From Trichopria drosophilae (taxonomy: Eukaryota; Arthropoda; Insecta; Hymenoptera; Diapriidae): a DNA stretch of 64,000 nt. Each line of letters begins with the position of its first letter. Position 1 is the stretch's first letter. The stretch lies in NCBI GenBank assembly GCA_030407085.1, contig CM059585.1, positions 2,241,001 through 2,305,000 on the forward strand, read 5' to 3'. Below, piece by piece: positions 8,795 through 20,743 of this stretch. The position numbers were made by a program, and so were the translations under genes. The notes under the pieces were generated by a model, which was not told the origin of the DNA, searched no databases, and worked only from the letters and a program-made list of their open reading frames with translations.

Positions 8795-11391
8795 TTATTC
8801 AGAATCTTGATTGGTACCTGCTTCACTCGGTTGCATTGTCACATGCATATTTTGTATGAAGTTCGTGAAGGTAATAACTTTTTTATGGGATGCAGCCGGT
8901 GCGGAAGCTTTATTGCTACCCGATACTTGTGGAATGTTCATAATTGTCCTCTGAATAAAGTCCAACGTAATGGAATTTGATTTGGGGAAAGGCTTATTAA
9001 AAATAAAATATGACGCAAACAGAAGCTTGAAGGCTGATATGAATGAGCAGTTCGACATTATAAGAATCGTTGAAATAAAGAAATGAAATTCCTTATTATT
9101 ACCTGGAAAAACAAAACTCACATGAATTGATTATTGTAAAAGGAATAAAATTAAGGTAATATTATTTTCTATATTTTCTTAATATATTTTTAATATTATA
9201 ATAGTAGTGAAAATTTCTTACCCACTGAAGCAACCCATCCAAAAGCATCGGGGGGAGGAGTAACATCAGTAACGGGAGAGTTGTTCTGAAATTAAATAGA
9301 TGTTTGGTTATTCGATAAATTTTTTTGAAGAGAAAACCATACAATGAATGAACTCACATTATACTTAACAAAGAATAAGTTAAGATCTTCCCCAAAATGT
9401 TTACTTATAATTGATATTGTTTCCTCATCAGTGATAAAATTTGTTTTACATAAATGTTTCATGTGGCCATGGCGAATATTTTTGGTTTGCTTTTTTCCAA
9501 ATTTTCTTCCAACAGATCTTTTTTTTTTGGCCCATCAAAAGTTCGTAATGCCAACAGTAAAAATAATTATGCAGCAGTATTGGCCATAATCTAAGTATAT
9601 CATCAACTGTAGGAGGACTTGAGTGTAGGTTATTTAAGGTGTCTTGCCTCCCCTTCGGGTTTAAGGGCCCCCCCCCCCCCCCCATGGGGGAATGGGGCCA
9701 AATTTTAGTGATGCGCCAGCACCGCTGGTTGTGCACACTTAAAAAAGATATACAACAAGTCAGCTACCACATTTATTAGCAACAAGCTGCCTGCCTTGAT
9801 GCTTCTGTTGGTTCAGAGAACCTTTCTAACGTTGCCACGGCCCGCTAGAGGCCAACCCTTTCTGCGGTTACTGCCTGCACGGACACGGCACGCCGCGCGT
9901 AGCGCTCCCCCGTGTGGAACCCGCCGGCAGGGGCTTGACACCGCACCCTAGCTCCCCAGTACGGTGGGTCTCTCGAGTCGTTTCACGATCAGGCATTCGT
10001 CGGCACAGACCAGCCGAACGATCGGGTCCGTGAGGTCGTCAATTCTCAAAACTTGCTAAGAGAAGCGGATCTTTCAAAAGCATTGCTCCTCTTCGAGCTC
10101 GGGCACTTCGACCCCTCACTCTTCCACAATTAAATTGTGGACGGAGATAACCCGCTCCGCTCTCTTCCACAAGTCCCCTGCGGGGCTGTAGGAGGACTGT
10201 CAAGATTATTAAGAAAAATTCGCTGATGCGCAAATGTGTATAAAAAATTGGTTTTCACAATGTCTCGTTGTTCTATATTATTACCATGGATTTGCTCTTC
10301 ACTCGTATTTGGATGAAAGTTTTTCGCATTTTCTGTGGAGTCATTATTTTGGTTCAAGTTTTCATCCAATTCAAAAGTTGAATTCTTTTTTCTTCAGCTT
10401 TTTGACAATTTAACTTTATTTTCGGTTGCCATTTCTGGCATCCTGCTCTAGCCATTTTAAGACGTCTCAAATTTTTACTATTTATTCCTACTTCTTGGGC
10501 GATAGATGATCCGTTTTTCGGTCTATTTAAATTATTATGTCGTTGAATCAGTTTTGATGCAGGCGTATGATATCCCTGCCCAAGTTTTTCATTTTGAAGA
10601 TTTTTGTCTTCAAATATTGCCGGATATGCAGAAACCACTTGCTTTGCAACCATCTTAAACGCACTTGCTGGAATAGTGGATGATATGTCCCGCATTTGGA
10701 AAACAACTTGGTGAACAAAATACGTTATGAACCGACTGTCTCTTTCACCTGCTTGTAGTTCATGTACTTTGGTTTGGCTGCATAACTCCCAATTAAATCT
10801 GAAATTTTCCCAGTCGTAAGTGTCAATTGGATGGTGCTGAGTGATATGATTGCCAATTTCACATCCGCCCACTGCATTCTCGAGTTGCAATGCTTGCCCT
10901 TCATTTTCTGCGAACGCAGTGGTATTTTCAGAATTGTTACATTCGAAATTATCAGTGTTGTTAGAGCTTCTGCTAGTAATAGTTTGAACAGGAGTGTTAT
11001 TATCAGTGTTCTCTTTATTGTGATTTTCTTTTTCGTTGTCTATCCTAATTTCAGATACACTTTTATCACTTGCATTAGACTTGGTACCGAGATGGGGCAC
11101 TGATTGTTCTAACATTGTTTGTTTTGTTCCATTGACAGGTTCATATTCTCTTTCCCATATCTCACCCTCTGCTAGCAACATGAACACTTCATTCTTATTA
11201 CCAAAGTATTGCAGTAAACTATCCTCATCGATATCAGTTCCATCCTTCTCCAGAACGATGTTACTTCCCTTTATCTGCATGTTAGCGCTAGCCTGGCGTA
11301 TCACATTTTTTAGAACATTTTCATTTTCTTCTATGAATACGGCTTTTTTACACATTCGATTGTGTGACCAAACCTTAAAAACCTTTGGCAT
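8795..11391 (-). pseudogene. CACTA accessory gene with N-terminal CIDE-N domain
   Basis: Second gene of the element, leftward, 238 bp after the transposase gene. Residues about 1-80 read as a CIDE-N domain (KVFKVWSHNR start, IVLEKDGTDIDEDS core, VFMLLAEGEIWE end), the ubiquitin-like module of the DFF40/DFF45/CIDE apoptotic nuclease family. A long Asn/Glu-rich linker follows, then a conserved-looking block near residues 200-300 (FVHQVVFQMRDISSTIPAS, VVSAYPAIFEDK, NNLNRPKNGSS) that I associate with multicopy transposon proteins. Splice sites give exons 11391-9343, 9285-9222 and 9102-8795, joined in frame; the last ends with LDFIQRTIMNI and a stop at 8795. Of the roughly 610 codons, the frame is broken near 10375, at an A-run near 9525, and by the insertion at 9620-10198. 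Function in transposition is unknown; the domain call is from motif memory. Confidence 0.65.
9620..10198. mobile_element. 579-bp GC-rich insertion with 13-bp target duplication
   Basis: CTGTAGGAGGACT occurs at 9607-9619 and again at 10186-10198. Removing the material between them rejoins the CIDE-N gene in frame: minus-strand NNLDSPPT on one side continues as VDDILRLWPILL on the other. The insert is much more GC-rich than its surroundings, has a 16-base C-run near 9669, an AATAAA on the minus strand near 9770, and one GC-rich block open for short runs. A 13-bp duplication suggests target-primed insertion (LINE, SINE or a processed transcript) and not an LTR or a usual DNA transposon. I could not identify the source; I compared it in memory with 18S and 28S rRNA and saw no match. 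Confidence 0.75.
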
Positions 11392-11629
11392 CTGGAACCA
11401 AAATAGTAAAAATTGCAGAGTTTAATTATAAATAGAGATATATAATACATGCTCATATTCATGTACAATTAATAAATGCTCATTCTTTGAAATTATCACT
11501 GAATATATATATATATATATTAACAAGCGCATGCATTTTATGTTTTTGATAATTGTCCGTTGCAGTAGTTACGTGCAGATATGCTTATATTTCTATTTTT
11601 AAGATTAAAATTACACTTACGTATAATAT
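11392..11629. other. Spacer between the two CACTA genes
   Basis: AT-rich spacer with a (TA)n run at about 11506-11520. It probably holds the transposase gene's 3' end and the promoter or leader of the CIDE-N gene. No specific signal was identified. Confidence 0.4.
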
Positions 11630-14410
11630 TTATGCATCTGCATTAAAAGGCTCATATTTTGGTAGAAATACTGCACGAGATTTAATGGTAACTTCGGGTA
11701 AGGGATCAGGTGAAAGTAGAGCAGTGTAAGGATATATATGCATTTCATTACTACTTTTTAATAATACGTCCTCATAAACACCAACTTCATCGTTTTGTAT
11801 AATTGCCAATTGATAGCCAATGAAATGTAAAACTGTGCAGTGTTTATCAACTATGAGGCATTTGATTCTACAAATTAAGAGATTGCCATACTCGTCAATT
11901 CCTACACAAACACACATATTTTTATTATAATCAATGCCACGGTAATTAATTTTCGTGCAAATTTTATGTACGTTCAACATATTATCTTTAAAAAAGAACG
12001 TCACTAATTGAACGAGAAACGGATTTTGTACTTCAGGAACATACTGCTTGCCCTCATTAATCTTGATCACATCGTCATCAACCGAATGTAAACACTGCAT
12101 AAGTTGATGTTGGTCTGATAAATATTTTGTCACATTCTTAAAATTCTCACAGTGTTTAACATGAGATTTAAAAAATCTATGTTTGCTTTCTGGCCTTAAA
12201 GTGGATACATGCTTTAATGGTCCAAAATGTAAAATTAAAAATGGGTAATGCACGACATAATGATGTTTGGGGCGTAATGGAATAGAAGGAAAACATTTAA
12301 TTCGTAATTTCATATATTCTTCAATGATAGTTTTTAGTATAGCAACTTGCCCTATTGACAATGCTGGAGAACACACATACGAACTAATTTTTCTCATTAA
12401 GAGGACCATTTGCCACACATCATCACTCGAATCTTTAATAACAAACCCAACAGCTATAGGAAATATTAAAAGTAATTTCCGAATTTCTGCAGCTGTTCCA
12501 TGGATTTTTTTTGCGTTAGAACTAATTATGGGAACATTCTCTCCACTCTGTTCAGAAGATAATTGAATCCTTTGTAAATTATAATTTAAATATCCTATCT
12601 TGAACCATTTGTTTTACAGAAAATAGTTAATTGCTAAAAATAAGTCGTATTGGACAAGTCCTTCAAAAAGATCGTGCGCTATGCAAGGTGCTAATCCTGG
12701 TTTGGTGACATGATATTCTGTAAGTGAATTTAATGGTGAATTTTCGCTAACTCCTAAAGTTATTTTCCCTGTTCTAGTGGCAGTGTCAGCACATGCACTA
12801 TAATTCGAACGATTTCGTAATTCGTGAACACCATAATTGTTGGAGACTAAGTCTTGTCTGGTTATTAAACAAAAGCGGCAAAAATGTTGTGATTTACTGA
12901 AGTTTCTAGTAAAACCTCCAATCTCGTGACATCCCAGGTTATCTCCTAATACGACCAGTAAACTTCCATGAATTTGTTTCATTTTGCCTGATATTGAGAT
13001 AGTAACACCTTCTGTTTCCAACATTTTCAGATCGTCAATTAATCTAGCTAAGAATGCTACCCATCCAAATTTCTTGATATATTTCTCTCTACATAGTGCA
13101 ACTAATTGTAAATTGTCCGTCTTTGACCTCATGAATGAAGGTAAATTACCAAGTGTCATATAAACTCCTACGATTTTAAATTTTCCTTTCGAAGATCCTA
13201 ATGGATTGCAAATTTCAAATGCATCTTGGAAGAGAATAATCTGAATCGCGTTAAGAAAAAAAGGGTTTTCTTTTACAATATTTCCATCGGCTATGTCAAA
13301 AAAACTATCTGTACATTGTGACTGATGGTTACTAGAGCAATGTTCTAAAATTATTTTATTAGTCAACATGTTTTCAATAGTTCTTAATAATGGAACGTAA
13401 TGGTAACTACATTTATCACCGTTGTTAGTAAACTGTACTTCGACCGGCTGTATAAAATTAAAGTTTTTTTTATAATAAAGCGATCTACAATAAGTGTTTC
13501 TAAGACTTCCAATATCTTCATCGTGTGCGTCATTTATACTTTTAAAACTAGAGTTAAACATTTTCAAAATACTTGTTTGATCTTTGATAGAGAAATTACT
13601 CTTTTTAAGATGAGTTTTAAATTCATTGCAACAGGATTGAATAACACATGTTATACCGGATAAAACGCCTTGCAAAGTAGTTTCGGTAGCAAAATTCTTA
13701 GCAGACAGGCTCGCATACAACTTAGCTAAAATATCTGTAACATTTGTCGCTTCGTTTGTTTGCAATAGATCAACATTATACTGAATGATTTCATCCTTTT
13801 CAGTGTTGGTTACTGAAGCATTCAAAACATCTTTGTCGAAATTTGATGTTGCACATATACTGTCTACTACATGACTGCTAAATGCTTCGCTTGCTTGCAT
13901 AATGGTGTTCGAAACCGGTTCTAAGCTATCCTGAACATTTACTATTTCTACTAATGTATCATTTAAATGAAAAGATTGGGATATTTCATCAATGGAGTCT
14001 GCTAGTGCTAGTTGCCCATCATGATACCTTGACAAATGAATTCTATAAGAATTCGGGGTAGAAAATTTTATCCCTAACTGTCGACATTTATAATAGTCAC
14101 AAGTAATGGCAGCATGAGCAGTGTTGGAATGTTCAGAAAACAAATGCCTTCTTAAAGCTGACTGACTCTGACACTTAAATGTACAATCAGTTTGTTTGCA
14201 TTTGTAATGAACATTTCCACCTTGAATATCTCGAGGATTATGCATGCGATTGTAATGGTCTCTAAAATGAATGTATTTTGTAAACTGTTTGTTACAATTA
14301 TGGTGTAAGCAAACGAATTTACAACTGACAATATTAGCATGACGGAGTTGGTGTTTATTATAGGAAGCAATTACAGAAAATGATGCGTTGCATGTGCGAC
14401 AAATGTACAT
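11630..14410 (-). pseudogene. CACTA/EnSpm-type transposase, one nonsense codon
   Basis: This enzyme would cut and rejoin the element ends. It reads as about 926 codons in one frame with a single TAA at 12614-12616; both sides stay open in the same phase. The N-terminus (residues 1-130) has C2H2-type fingers (CRTCNASFSVIASYNKHQLRH, CLHHNCNKQF, CTFKCQSQSALRRHLFSEH) probably used for DNA binding. The core has GDNLGCHEIGGF followed by a CRFC zinc pair (about residues 490-515), and CIAHDLFEGLVQYDL (about 580), the HDxxEG motif of animal EnSpm-type transposases. After the stop come DDVWQMVLLMRKI and the closing block KHHYVVHYP, FGPLKHVSTLRPESKHRFFK with NFKNVTKYLSDQHQ, also typical of this multicopy family. 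The start at 14410 precedes the first finger directly. The exact catalytic triad was not assigned. Confidence 0.8.
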
Positions 14411-15104
14411 TTTTTTATTATAATTTTGGAAATTGTTATGGAAAGGTCATATGTATCCCATATATTCACAAATTATTCTGTAATGATTAATAAAATATAA
14501 TAATCAAGGTACTATTAGAAATAATGGATAAAAACATGAAAAACTGACCTTTTTTCATGAATTTTTTTTGAAATGAAGAAGATTTATGCAATTTATACAA
14601 TATCTCGTGTGTACTGAAGATGCCCTGTCGATATAACCTTATTATACTTTACAGGCTACGCGCGCTCGAAACGGCGCATGCGCTTTGGACTTGCGAACTT
14701 CAGTAGCACGTTCGCCAACGTTACCGATTGGCTGCGTTTTTACAGTCACATAGCAATTTTACACGTCTTTTTAGATTAATATTGCATACAGATGGTAAAC
14801 TTACTAGTCTTCTGTAAATCTGCCTATGTCTCTTACATTTACATTGACATGTACATTTACTAGCGCATAGTAAATATACTTCGTTACACGTGAATCGATT
14901 TATTTCCAATATCTTACACAGTAAGTTTACTGTTCGACTGTAAATGCGCAAATTTTATGCAATAATGGATCGATGAACGTAGTATATACACGCCACGAAA
15001 AGAACATTTACAGAGCGACAGTAATTTTACAACATGTATCGTAGTGATATGGTCTGCTAAAATACTGCCCAACAGTAATTTTATGGACAAGTTTTTTTAC
15101 AGTG
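14411..15104. promoter_or_regulatory. Right end and transposase promoter region of CACTA element
   Basis: Upstream of the leftward transposase gene. A perfect NRF-1-type site GCGCATGCGC lies at 14674-14683 in a GC-richer patch (14655-14740), the likely promoter. From about 14740 to the end there are many short GTAAAT / TTTACT repeats and the TIR. The promoter role is inferred from position and motif only. Confidence 0.5.
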
Positions 15105-15106
15105 TA

Positions 15107-15279
15107 TGTAAACCGTGTGAGTCTTTTGCTCCCGGTCATAGGGGATCCCATGTTATAGCCTTCAGCCAATGAGAGACGAGCTTGGCCTTTAGGTCGGCCA
15201 ATGGCGTGTTAGCAATACAGACAAATTAAAATACCTTACGCAGAAGTAAACAAATGCTTAATTATTATCTCTTATAACC
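15107..15279. other. Host flank between two mobile elements
   Basis: Short single-copy-looking stretch. Two CCAAT-type boxes (AGCCAATGAGAG near 15165 and GGCCAATGGCG near 15198) could belong to a promoter, but no gene is visible next to them because a LINE is inserted at 15293. Confidence 0.35.
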
Positions 15280-16148
15280 GAATGACAGAAACGAGTTTCG
15301 TTTTCCGTTCGGACGTTCCGATCGCGCACATACTTACTCGTCGCTCAGTCCACAATCGCAATATTTAACAAAATAATAGTTATAGACAAAGTTAAATCGT
15401 ATTAAATCACGGTCACAAAAATAACATCGACTTTGCTTATAATACGGAAAACCCTCGCAACTTTCCGCCGCGAAATTCCGGGTTTATTTTTCCATTCGGA
15501 CAAAACGCCATCGCGTGGCGTCGCTAAAACTTTTCATCGTTGACAACGCGGAAGAAAGATTTCAACGAACTTTGGCAAGTCAAAAAAGTAAAATATCATC
15601 GACGCTCAACTCTCTATCACCTGGCTTTCTCGCTTCTACCAAAGAAAACTTCTCACGCTCCACGTTTTGATTTTCGGCCATTTTGCTACCCACGTGGCAT
15701 ATTCGAGAAATTGTATTTTCCAGCAGGAAATTCTGAATGGTTGTAGGAATTCTGATAGACGCCAATTATAACGAAGATTTTTTACAAAGCCATTATTGAA
15801 GTGGATGAATGGTCTTTCAATCTTGCCTGTTTCCAACTTCCCACGTTTTTTTTTATCAAAGTGAGTACGAGAAAGATTCCCATGAAACGATACATTTTTT
15901 AAATTTTTAATCACTTTGTGGGGCACGAAAGCCAAACATAAATTTACTGAGGACAAGTAATATACAAAAAGAACTTCAACAATCTAGACTAATTTATGGT
16001 ACTTTGTCTCATTGACTAGGGCTCTAATTTCTTTCTAGCCCAATTTAGAGTTTTTAAATAACGACGCAATTTATTCCTAAAACTAAAATAATTAACTTTT
16101 AATAATATATTTGGTCTTATAAATTTTATACATAACGTAGAATATACC

Positions 16149-16783
16149 ATGTATACAAATAATCATTCAAATATTGTTGCTAATAGTCTCATTTATTACG
16201 TTCATTGGTCGTACAGAATCATGCCGTTAAAAAATATGTCACAAGAAAGGAATTTTAAAATTCTGAGCGCTTCAACGCCAGACGTACATAAGAAAGATGA
16301 CCCTCTCAGTCTGCTTAAAGACGTCAATTTACCTAATAGTAAAACTTTTAATTCAAATTATCAAAGTTCTTCCAAAGTATCGACTCAATTATATAATTCT
16401 CAATCGCAAAGTCCATTTATTTTACACTTACAAACGACTGACGAAAATCTTAAAATCTTAAATAAAAACGCTTGTTCTTTTGCAAGATCCCTTTCAGATT
16501 TAGGAATTAACTTTCACGGAATTCAAAAATTAAATGTTCAAATTTGAATGTTACACAATCTAACAACAACACTAGTTTAAATACAGACTTGACCATAATT
16601 CCTAATGTAAACATAAGCAACTTAATTGAAAATAAATCGGATTTAATAAACTTTTTGGGAAAACTTATTGAAAATAATAACAACAATAACATTTTATTAT
16701 CCAGTCTTCTTTTATCTATTTTTTTTTTTTTTTTTTTTTTTTTATTATTTTACGTCGACTTTTGTGAACCCAAATGGGACTAA
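16149..16783 (+). pseudogene. LINE ORF1 remnant
   Basis: The open frame at 16149-16547 continues in another frame to 16783. It is Ser/Asn/Gln-rich, with a central segment (PFILHLQTTDENLKILNKN...ARSLSDLGI) that looks like the RNA-recognition part of ORF1 proteins of this LINE group. The CCHC zinc knuckles expected at the C-terminus are absent. The second part runs into a 24-base T-run (about 16720-16743). The sequence is therefore probably truncated or deleted between ORF1 and ORF2. Confidence 0.5.
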
Positions 16784-17065
16784 ATCGCGACGGGACCTAC
16801 AGTTTATGAAGGTGGAATCCGAACCACCCGAGCTTTGGCGTTATTAGACACTTATAAACAAATATAGCTTTTATCTACTTCTAATTAAAGCAATATATTC
16901 ACAAATTTTATTTTAACCTAAATTTTTACTGTTAATTAAACTTTTAATTGAATTTACTCTTTACAAATTTTTAAATTCGTATATTCTAATTATATATTGA
17001 AAATTTTATATACATAAATCAATAAATTATCTTAACTATATTACTAGTCACAAATAATTAACATC

Positions 17066-20000
17066 ATGCCCGAACTCAAAATTTTACAATGGAATGCCAG
17101 AGGCCTAATTAACAAATTTGAACTCATCAGAATTTATAGTAATTATGACATAATTTGCATACAAGAGACATGGCTAACCAAAGACAAACAATTTAAGCTG
17201 GGTAATTATAGACTAATCAGATTCGACCAGGATGAATCGTTGGGGAAAGACCGGTCTCTGGGCCTTTTGGTGGCTTTGAATCCCAAACTTAATTACAAAC
17301 TCATTCGCCGATTTAACAACACTAATGGTTTGGAGGTTCTGATCTTCCAAGTTTTTCAAAACAAAGAAACTATCACTATCACCAACCTTTATAGACATCC
17401 AAGTTCCACGCAGCATGGTGCTGACTGGACTCGCGCTCTGTTGGAGTGCGCCTCCGGTAGCATCATCTGCGGGGACTTCAACGCTCACCACGGGTCTTGG
17501 AGTACCGGATCCTCCAACGCGGCTGGTAGAATACTACAAAAAATCTTCGACAACATGAATCTGATTGTTCTTAATCACCCTGGACAACACACTAAATTAC
17601 CTAACGTCTATACGGATAAACTTGGTTCACCCGATATCTCTTTAATTTCACCTGACTTATATCATAAAACCTCTTGGTCAGTTTTGGACAATTCCATGTG
17701 CAGCGATCATTTCCCTATTGAGATCCTGATTGCAGATAATTACAAACAAGCATACAGGACTAGACCTAACCTCAACACTTGTCAAGTAGATTGGAAACTA
17801 TTTAGACTCTTATTAGAGAGTAAACTAAAAAACCTCAGCATCAATGAAACTAACTTTTTGCAAAGTTATGATAAAATAACTAAAAATATCATTAAGTCCT
17901 TAATGAAATCTGGAGCTTTTAAATTTAAAACCAAGTCACAGAATAAGAGCTCGTTGAAATACTGGTGGAATGATAAGTGCAATGAAGCAATTAGTTCCAA
18001 AAAACAAGCCCTAAAATCGTTTAAAAAAGATGTTACTTTTGAAAACTTAAACAAGATCTTGGACGGACTTTGACATTATTCTCATCCCCAAACCAAACAA
18101 CAAGGGGCATCGTCCGATTGCTCTTGCTTCTAAACTCTGCAAAATTTTCGAGATTTTAATAAAAATAAGACTTGAATGGTTTTTAGAACAAAGTTTGGCT
18201 ATACCCAAATCACAATTTGGTTTTAGGAAACGAAAGTCCACAGCAGACAGCACTACAATCCTTGCTCTCGACATATATTCTAACTTCTGTAGGAATAACC
18301 TGGTGGGAGTCCTCTGTGTCGATATACAAGGTGCCTTCGATAACATCATCCCGAATGTCCTGATTAAGGACCTTATAAATTTAAAAATTTCATCAAAAAT
18401 CATTCACTTCATTAAATTTCTTATCTCTAAACGTAATATTAACACCTATACGGAAGGCAAGTTTGTGGAGTCCTTTGTGGCCACCAAAGGACTCCCACAA
18501 GGTTCAGTCCTAAGTCCAGTTCTGTTTAATATATATGTTAGACACTTAGAAAATAACATTGGCGCCAGTGCCAGAAATTTACAATTTGCAGATGACTGCG
18601 TGCTATACTTCCCCCATCATTCTTTAGATAAATGCATTAAGACTTTAACGGACTCTTTTCACACACTAAATCACTGGTTAATAAACGACAGAGGACTATC
18701 TATCGAAACTACCAAAACCAATTTTATTATTTTTTCTAAACGACGATCCTTACCCAAAGAAATTTTTATTACTCCTAATAACACCACTATTCCATCATCT
18801 AAATCCGCTAAATTCTTAGGAATCACCTTTGACTCAAGATTATCCTGGAAAGCACATATTGACGACAACCACAAAAAAGCTAAAAAAGCCCTGAACATCC
18901 TGAAATCTCTCAGTTCTTTTAAATGGGGAGCTCATCCTATCCACCTCCTGAACGCACATAAGGGTTTAATTAAACCTACCCTTACTTGGGGATCTCAATG
19001 CTTTTCTAATGCTGCAAAAACCCATATAAAAAAACTTCAAGTAGTACAATCATCTTCCCTTCGTATATGTTTAGGATTGCTCAGATCATCCCCTACGAAC
19101 GTTCTTCATCTTCTTTCGAATATTCCCCCTTTATCGGTCAAAATCAATAAATTAAATTTAAATTTTCTTTTCAGCAAATCACAAGAAATGCAATCTCCTC
19201 TGTTTAATAAACTGAAACTATTTGATGAAATTAGGTCTCTAAAAAAAATAAACATAAAAAGTGTTTCAACAACATTTACTCTTTATACAAAAACAATTTT
19301 GAACACTTCCAAAAATCGCATAAGTCCCAATTCTCTTTGCCAATAGAATACACTTTTCAAATCCAATTTAACAACTCAGAAATCAATTATAACCTAGGTA
19401 CTGAATGCAAAACCAAAAGCTTTCCTCATATTGACTTTGTTCTAAATTTATCTCAACTATACTCCAATTATAATTATATTTATACGGATGGTTCTGTTCA
19501 GAAATTAGATAACCTCATCTCTTCAAATAATAGTATTTCCTTTTTTCAACAAAATCTAAACTACTTCGAATGTCACAGAATTAACAATAATCTGTCAATT
19601 TTAGAGACGGAGCAAATTGCCATTTTAACTGCAATTAAATACGCTATAGGTCATGATCTACATTCTGTCGCCATCTTATCGGACTGTAAGGATGCTCTAA
19701 ACCAGATAGAAAAGTCACTTTACAAAAATTCATTCAACCACATCGTCTATGAAATCAAACTAAAACTATATCTATCCAAGATTCATTTTATTTTTATTTG
19801 GTGCCCTGCTCACATCAATATACCAGGCAACGAGATTGTGGATAAAGCTGCGAAGACAGCACTTAAACTCAGTCCCACTCCACTATTTAAGTTTAAAACG
19901 CACTGGTCTAATCTTAAAGTTATTTCTAATAGCATATTAACCCAAGAATCTCAAAGCCTACTTATAATTAAAACCAAAGGCACTTATTTTTTAGAGACCT

Positions 20001-20398
20001 ACGGTATGAGCCAAAGTGCCAAACCTTGGTTCTATAAAACTCAATCCTTAAATCAATATCAAATTAAAATTATCAATCGACTCAAAACAGGTCACTGGAA
20101 TTTCCCATTACATTTTTATAGAACCCACAGAATTAAAGGAAACAAATGTATATGTGGCTCTTTAGAAGGTGATGCTAATCATGTCATATTTTCTTGTCCT
20201 CAGTTTACAATTCCACGGTATAATGTAATTGATACCTTATTAAAAGAACAAATTTTTCCACCTTACAATATTCAATCAATTTTAGTCTTAAATAATCTAA
20301 CTATATTTAAAACTTTAGCCAATTTTTTAAACCAAATCTTAGAAGACATGGAAGTCTTTCTCCGCTCCCTGCTTTTACCAATTTCAAATTTAAACTGA
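17066..20398 (+). pseudogene. LINE ORF2: endonuclease, reverse transcriptase, RNase H
   Basis: The endonuclease (17066-18060) starts LKILQWNARGL and keeps ICIQETWL, VGD-like IICGDFNAHH, SPDISLIS and CSDHFPI; these catalytic positions look intact. At about 18060-18070 the frame changes and the reverse transcriptase begins late, at IPKPNNKGHRPIALASKLCKIFE, so the fingers region normally between the two domains has been deleted. The RT continues with GFRKRKSTADSTT, VDIQGAFDNI, GLPQGSVLSPVLFNIY and catalytic FADDCVLYF up to 19346. A frameshift near 19320 leads into the RNase H (19337-20398): YTDGSV, ILETEQIAIL, ILSDCKDAL and WCPAHINIPGNEIVDKAAK, with the acidic residues present. A C-terminal zinc-knuckle-like CICGSLEGDANHVIFSC follows. 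The protein is not functional as a whole. Confidence 0.88.
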
Positions 20399-20630
20399 GG
20401 TAAGGAAACGGACAAGTTTGAAACTCCACACAATCTCCACTCTATGGAAATCACTAGAAACTGCACTATAAGCATTCCAACCTAACATGCTCCAACTACA
20501 ACGCCAACTATAGTGGATAATTATAACTTCAGATTCCTACCAATCCTAGGCCGAAGGACTATCTAGTCCAGTGCCGTGGTCGTAAGGTTTATTGCCTACA
20601 TAAAACCACGAAGAAGAAGAAGAAGAAGAA
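20399..20630 (+). other. LINE 3' UTR and (AAG)n tail
   Basis: Non-coding end of the LINE, closing with GAAGAAGAAG repeats at 20610-20630. The second copy of the target duplication follows immediately. Confidence 0.8.
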
Positions 20631-20743
20631 GAATGACAGAAACAAGGAGAAAAATCCGTCACAAAATGTTGCCTGGATTAGATAAGTATTAAGTTTTCAG
20701 TTTTTATATTAGACTAAAAAAGACCTGATCCTTTATGTCATTT

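Larger units (their letters stand above)
7772..15104 (-). mobile_element. CACTA/EnSpm-type DNA transposon, about 7.3 kb
   Basis: The left end CACTGTAAAAAA follows TA (7770-7771), and the right end TTTTTTACAGTG precedes TA (15105-15106). That gives inverted ends of the CACTR type with a possible 2-bp TA duplication. A 30-odd-base internal segment around TTGGAAATAAATCGATTCAC is inverted at both ends (about 7811-7846 and 14878-14912). Many short GCATGTAAAA / GTAAATTTACT-like subterminal repeats lie within 400 bp of each end, as in CACTA elements. Two genes, both leftward, lie inside: transposase (14410-11630), then a CIDE-N protein (11391-8795). One nonsense codon, two frameshifts and an insertion show decay, although the structure is nearly complete. 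The EnSpm assignment also uses the HDLFEG motif of the transposase. Confidence 0.8.
15293..20630 (+). mobile_element. I/Loa/R1-group LINE with RNase H, bounded by target duplications
   Basis: GAATGACAGAAAC occurs at 15280-15292 and again at 20631-20643, directly after the (AAG)n tail (20611-20630). These 13-bp target-site duplications fix the insertion at about 5.34 kb. The 5' end (GAGTTTCGTTTTCCG...) begins right after the duplication, so the element is full-length at that side. It has a damaged ORF1, then ORF2 with endonuclease, reverse transcriptase and RNase H. RNase H and the trinucleotide tail point to the I/Loa/R1 group. An internal deletion and frameshifts make it inactive. Confidence 0.85.

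Noticed and set aside
9620..10198. Possible rRNA fragment
   Set aside because: The GC content suggested it, but I found no match to remembered 18S, 5.8S or 28S landmarks, and the clean target duplication shows an insertion of another kind.
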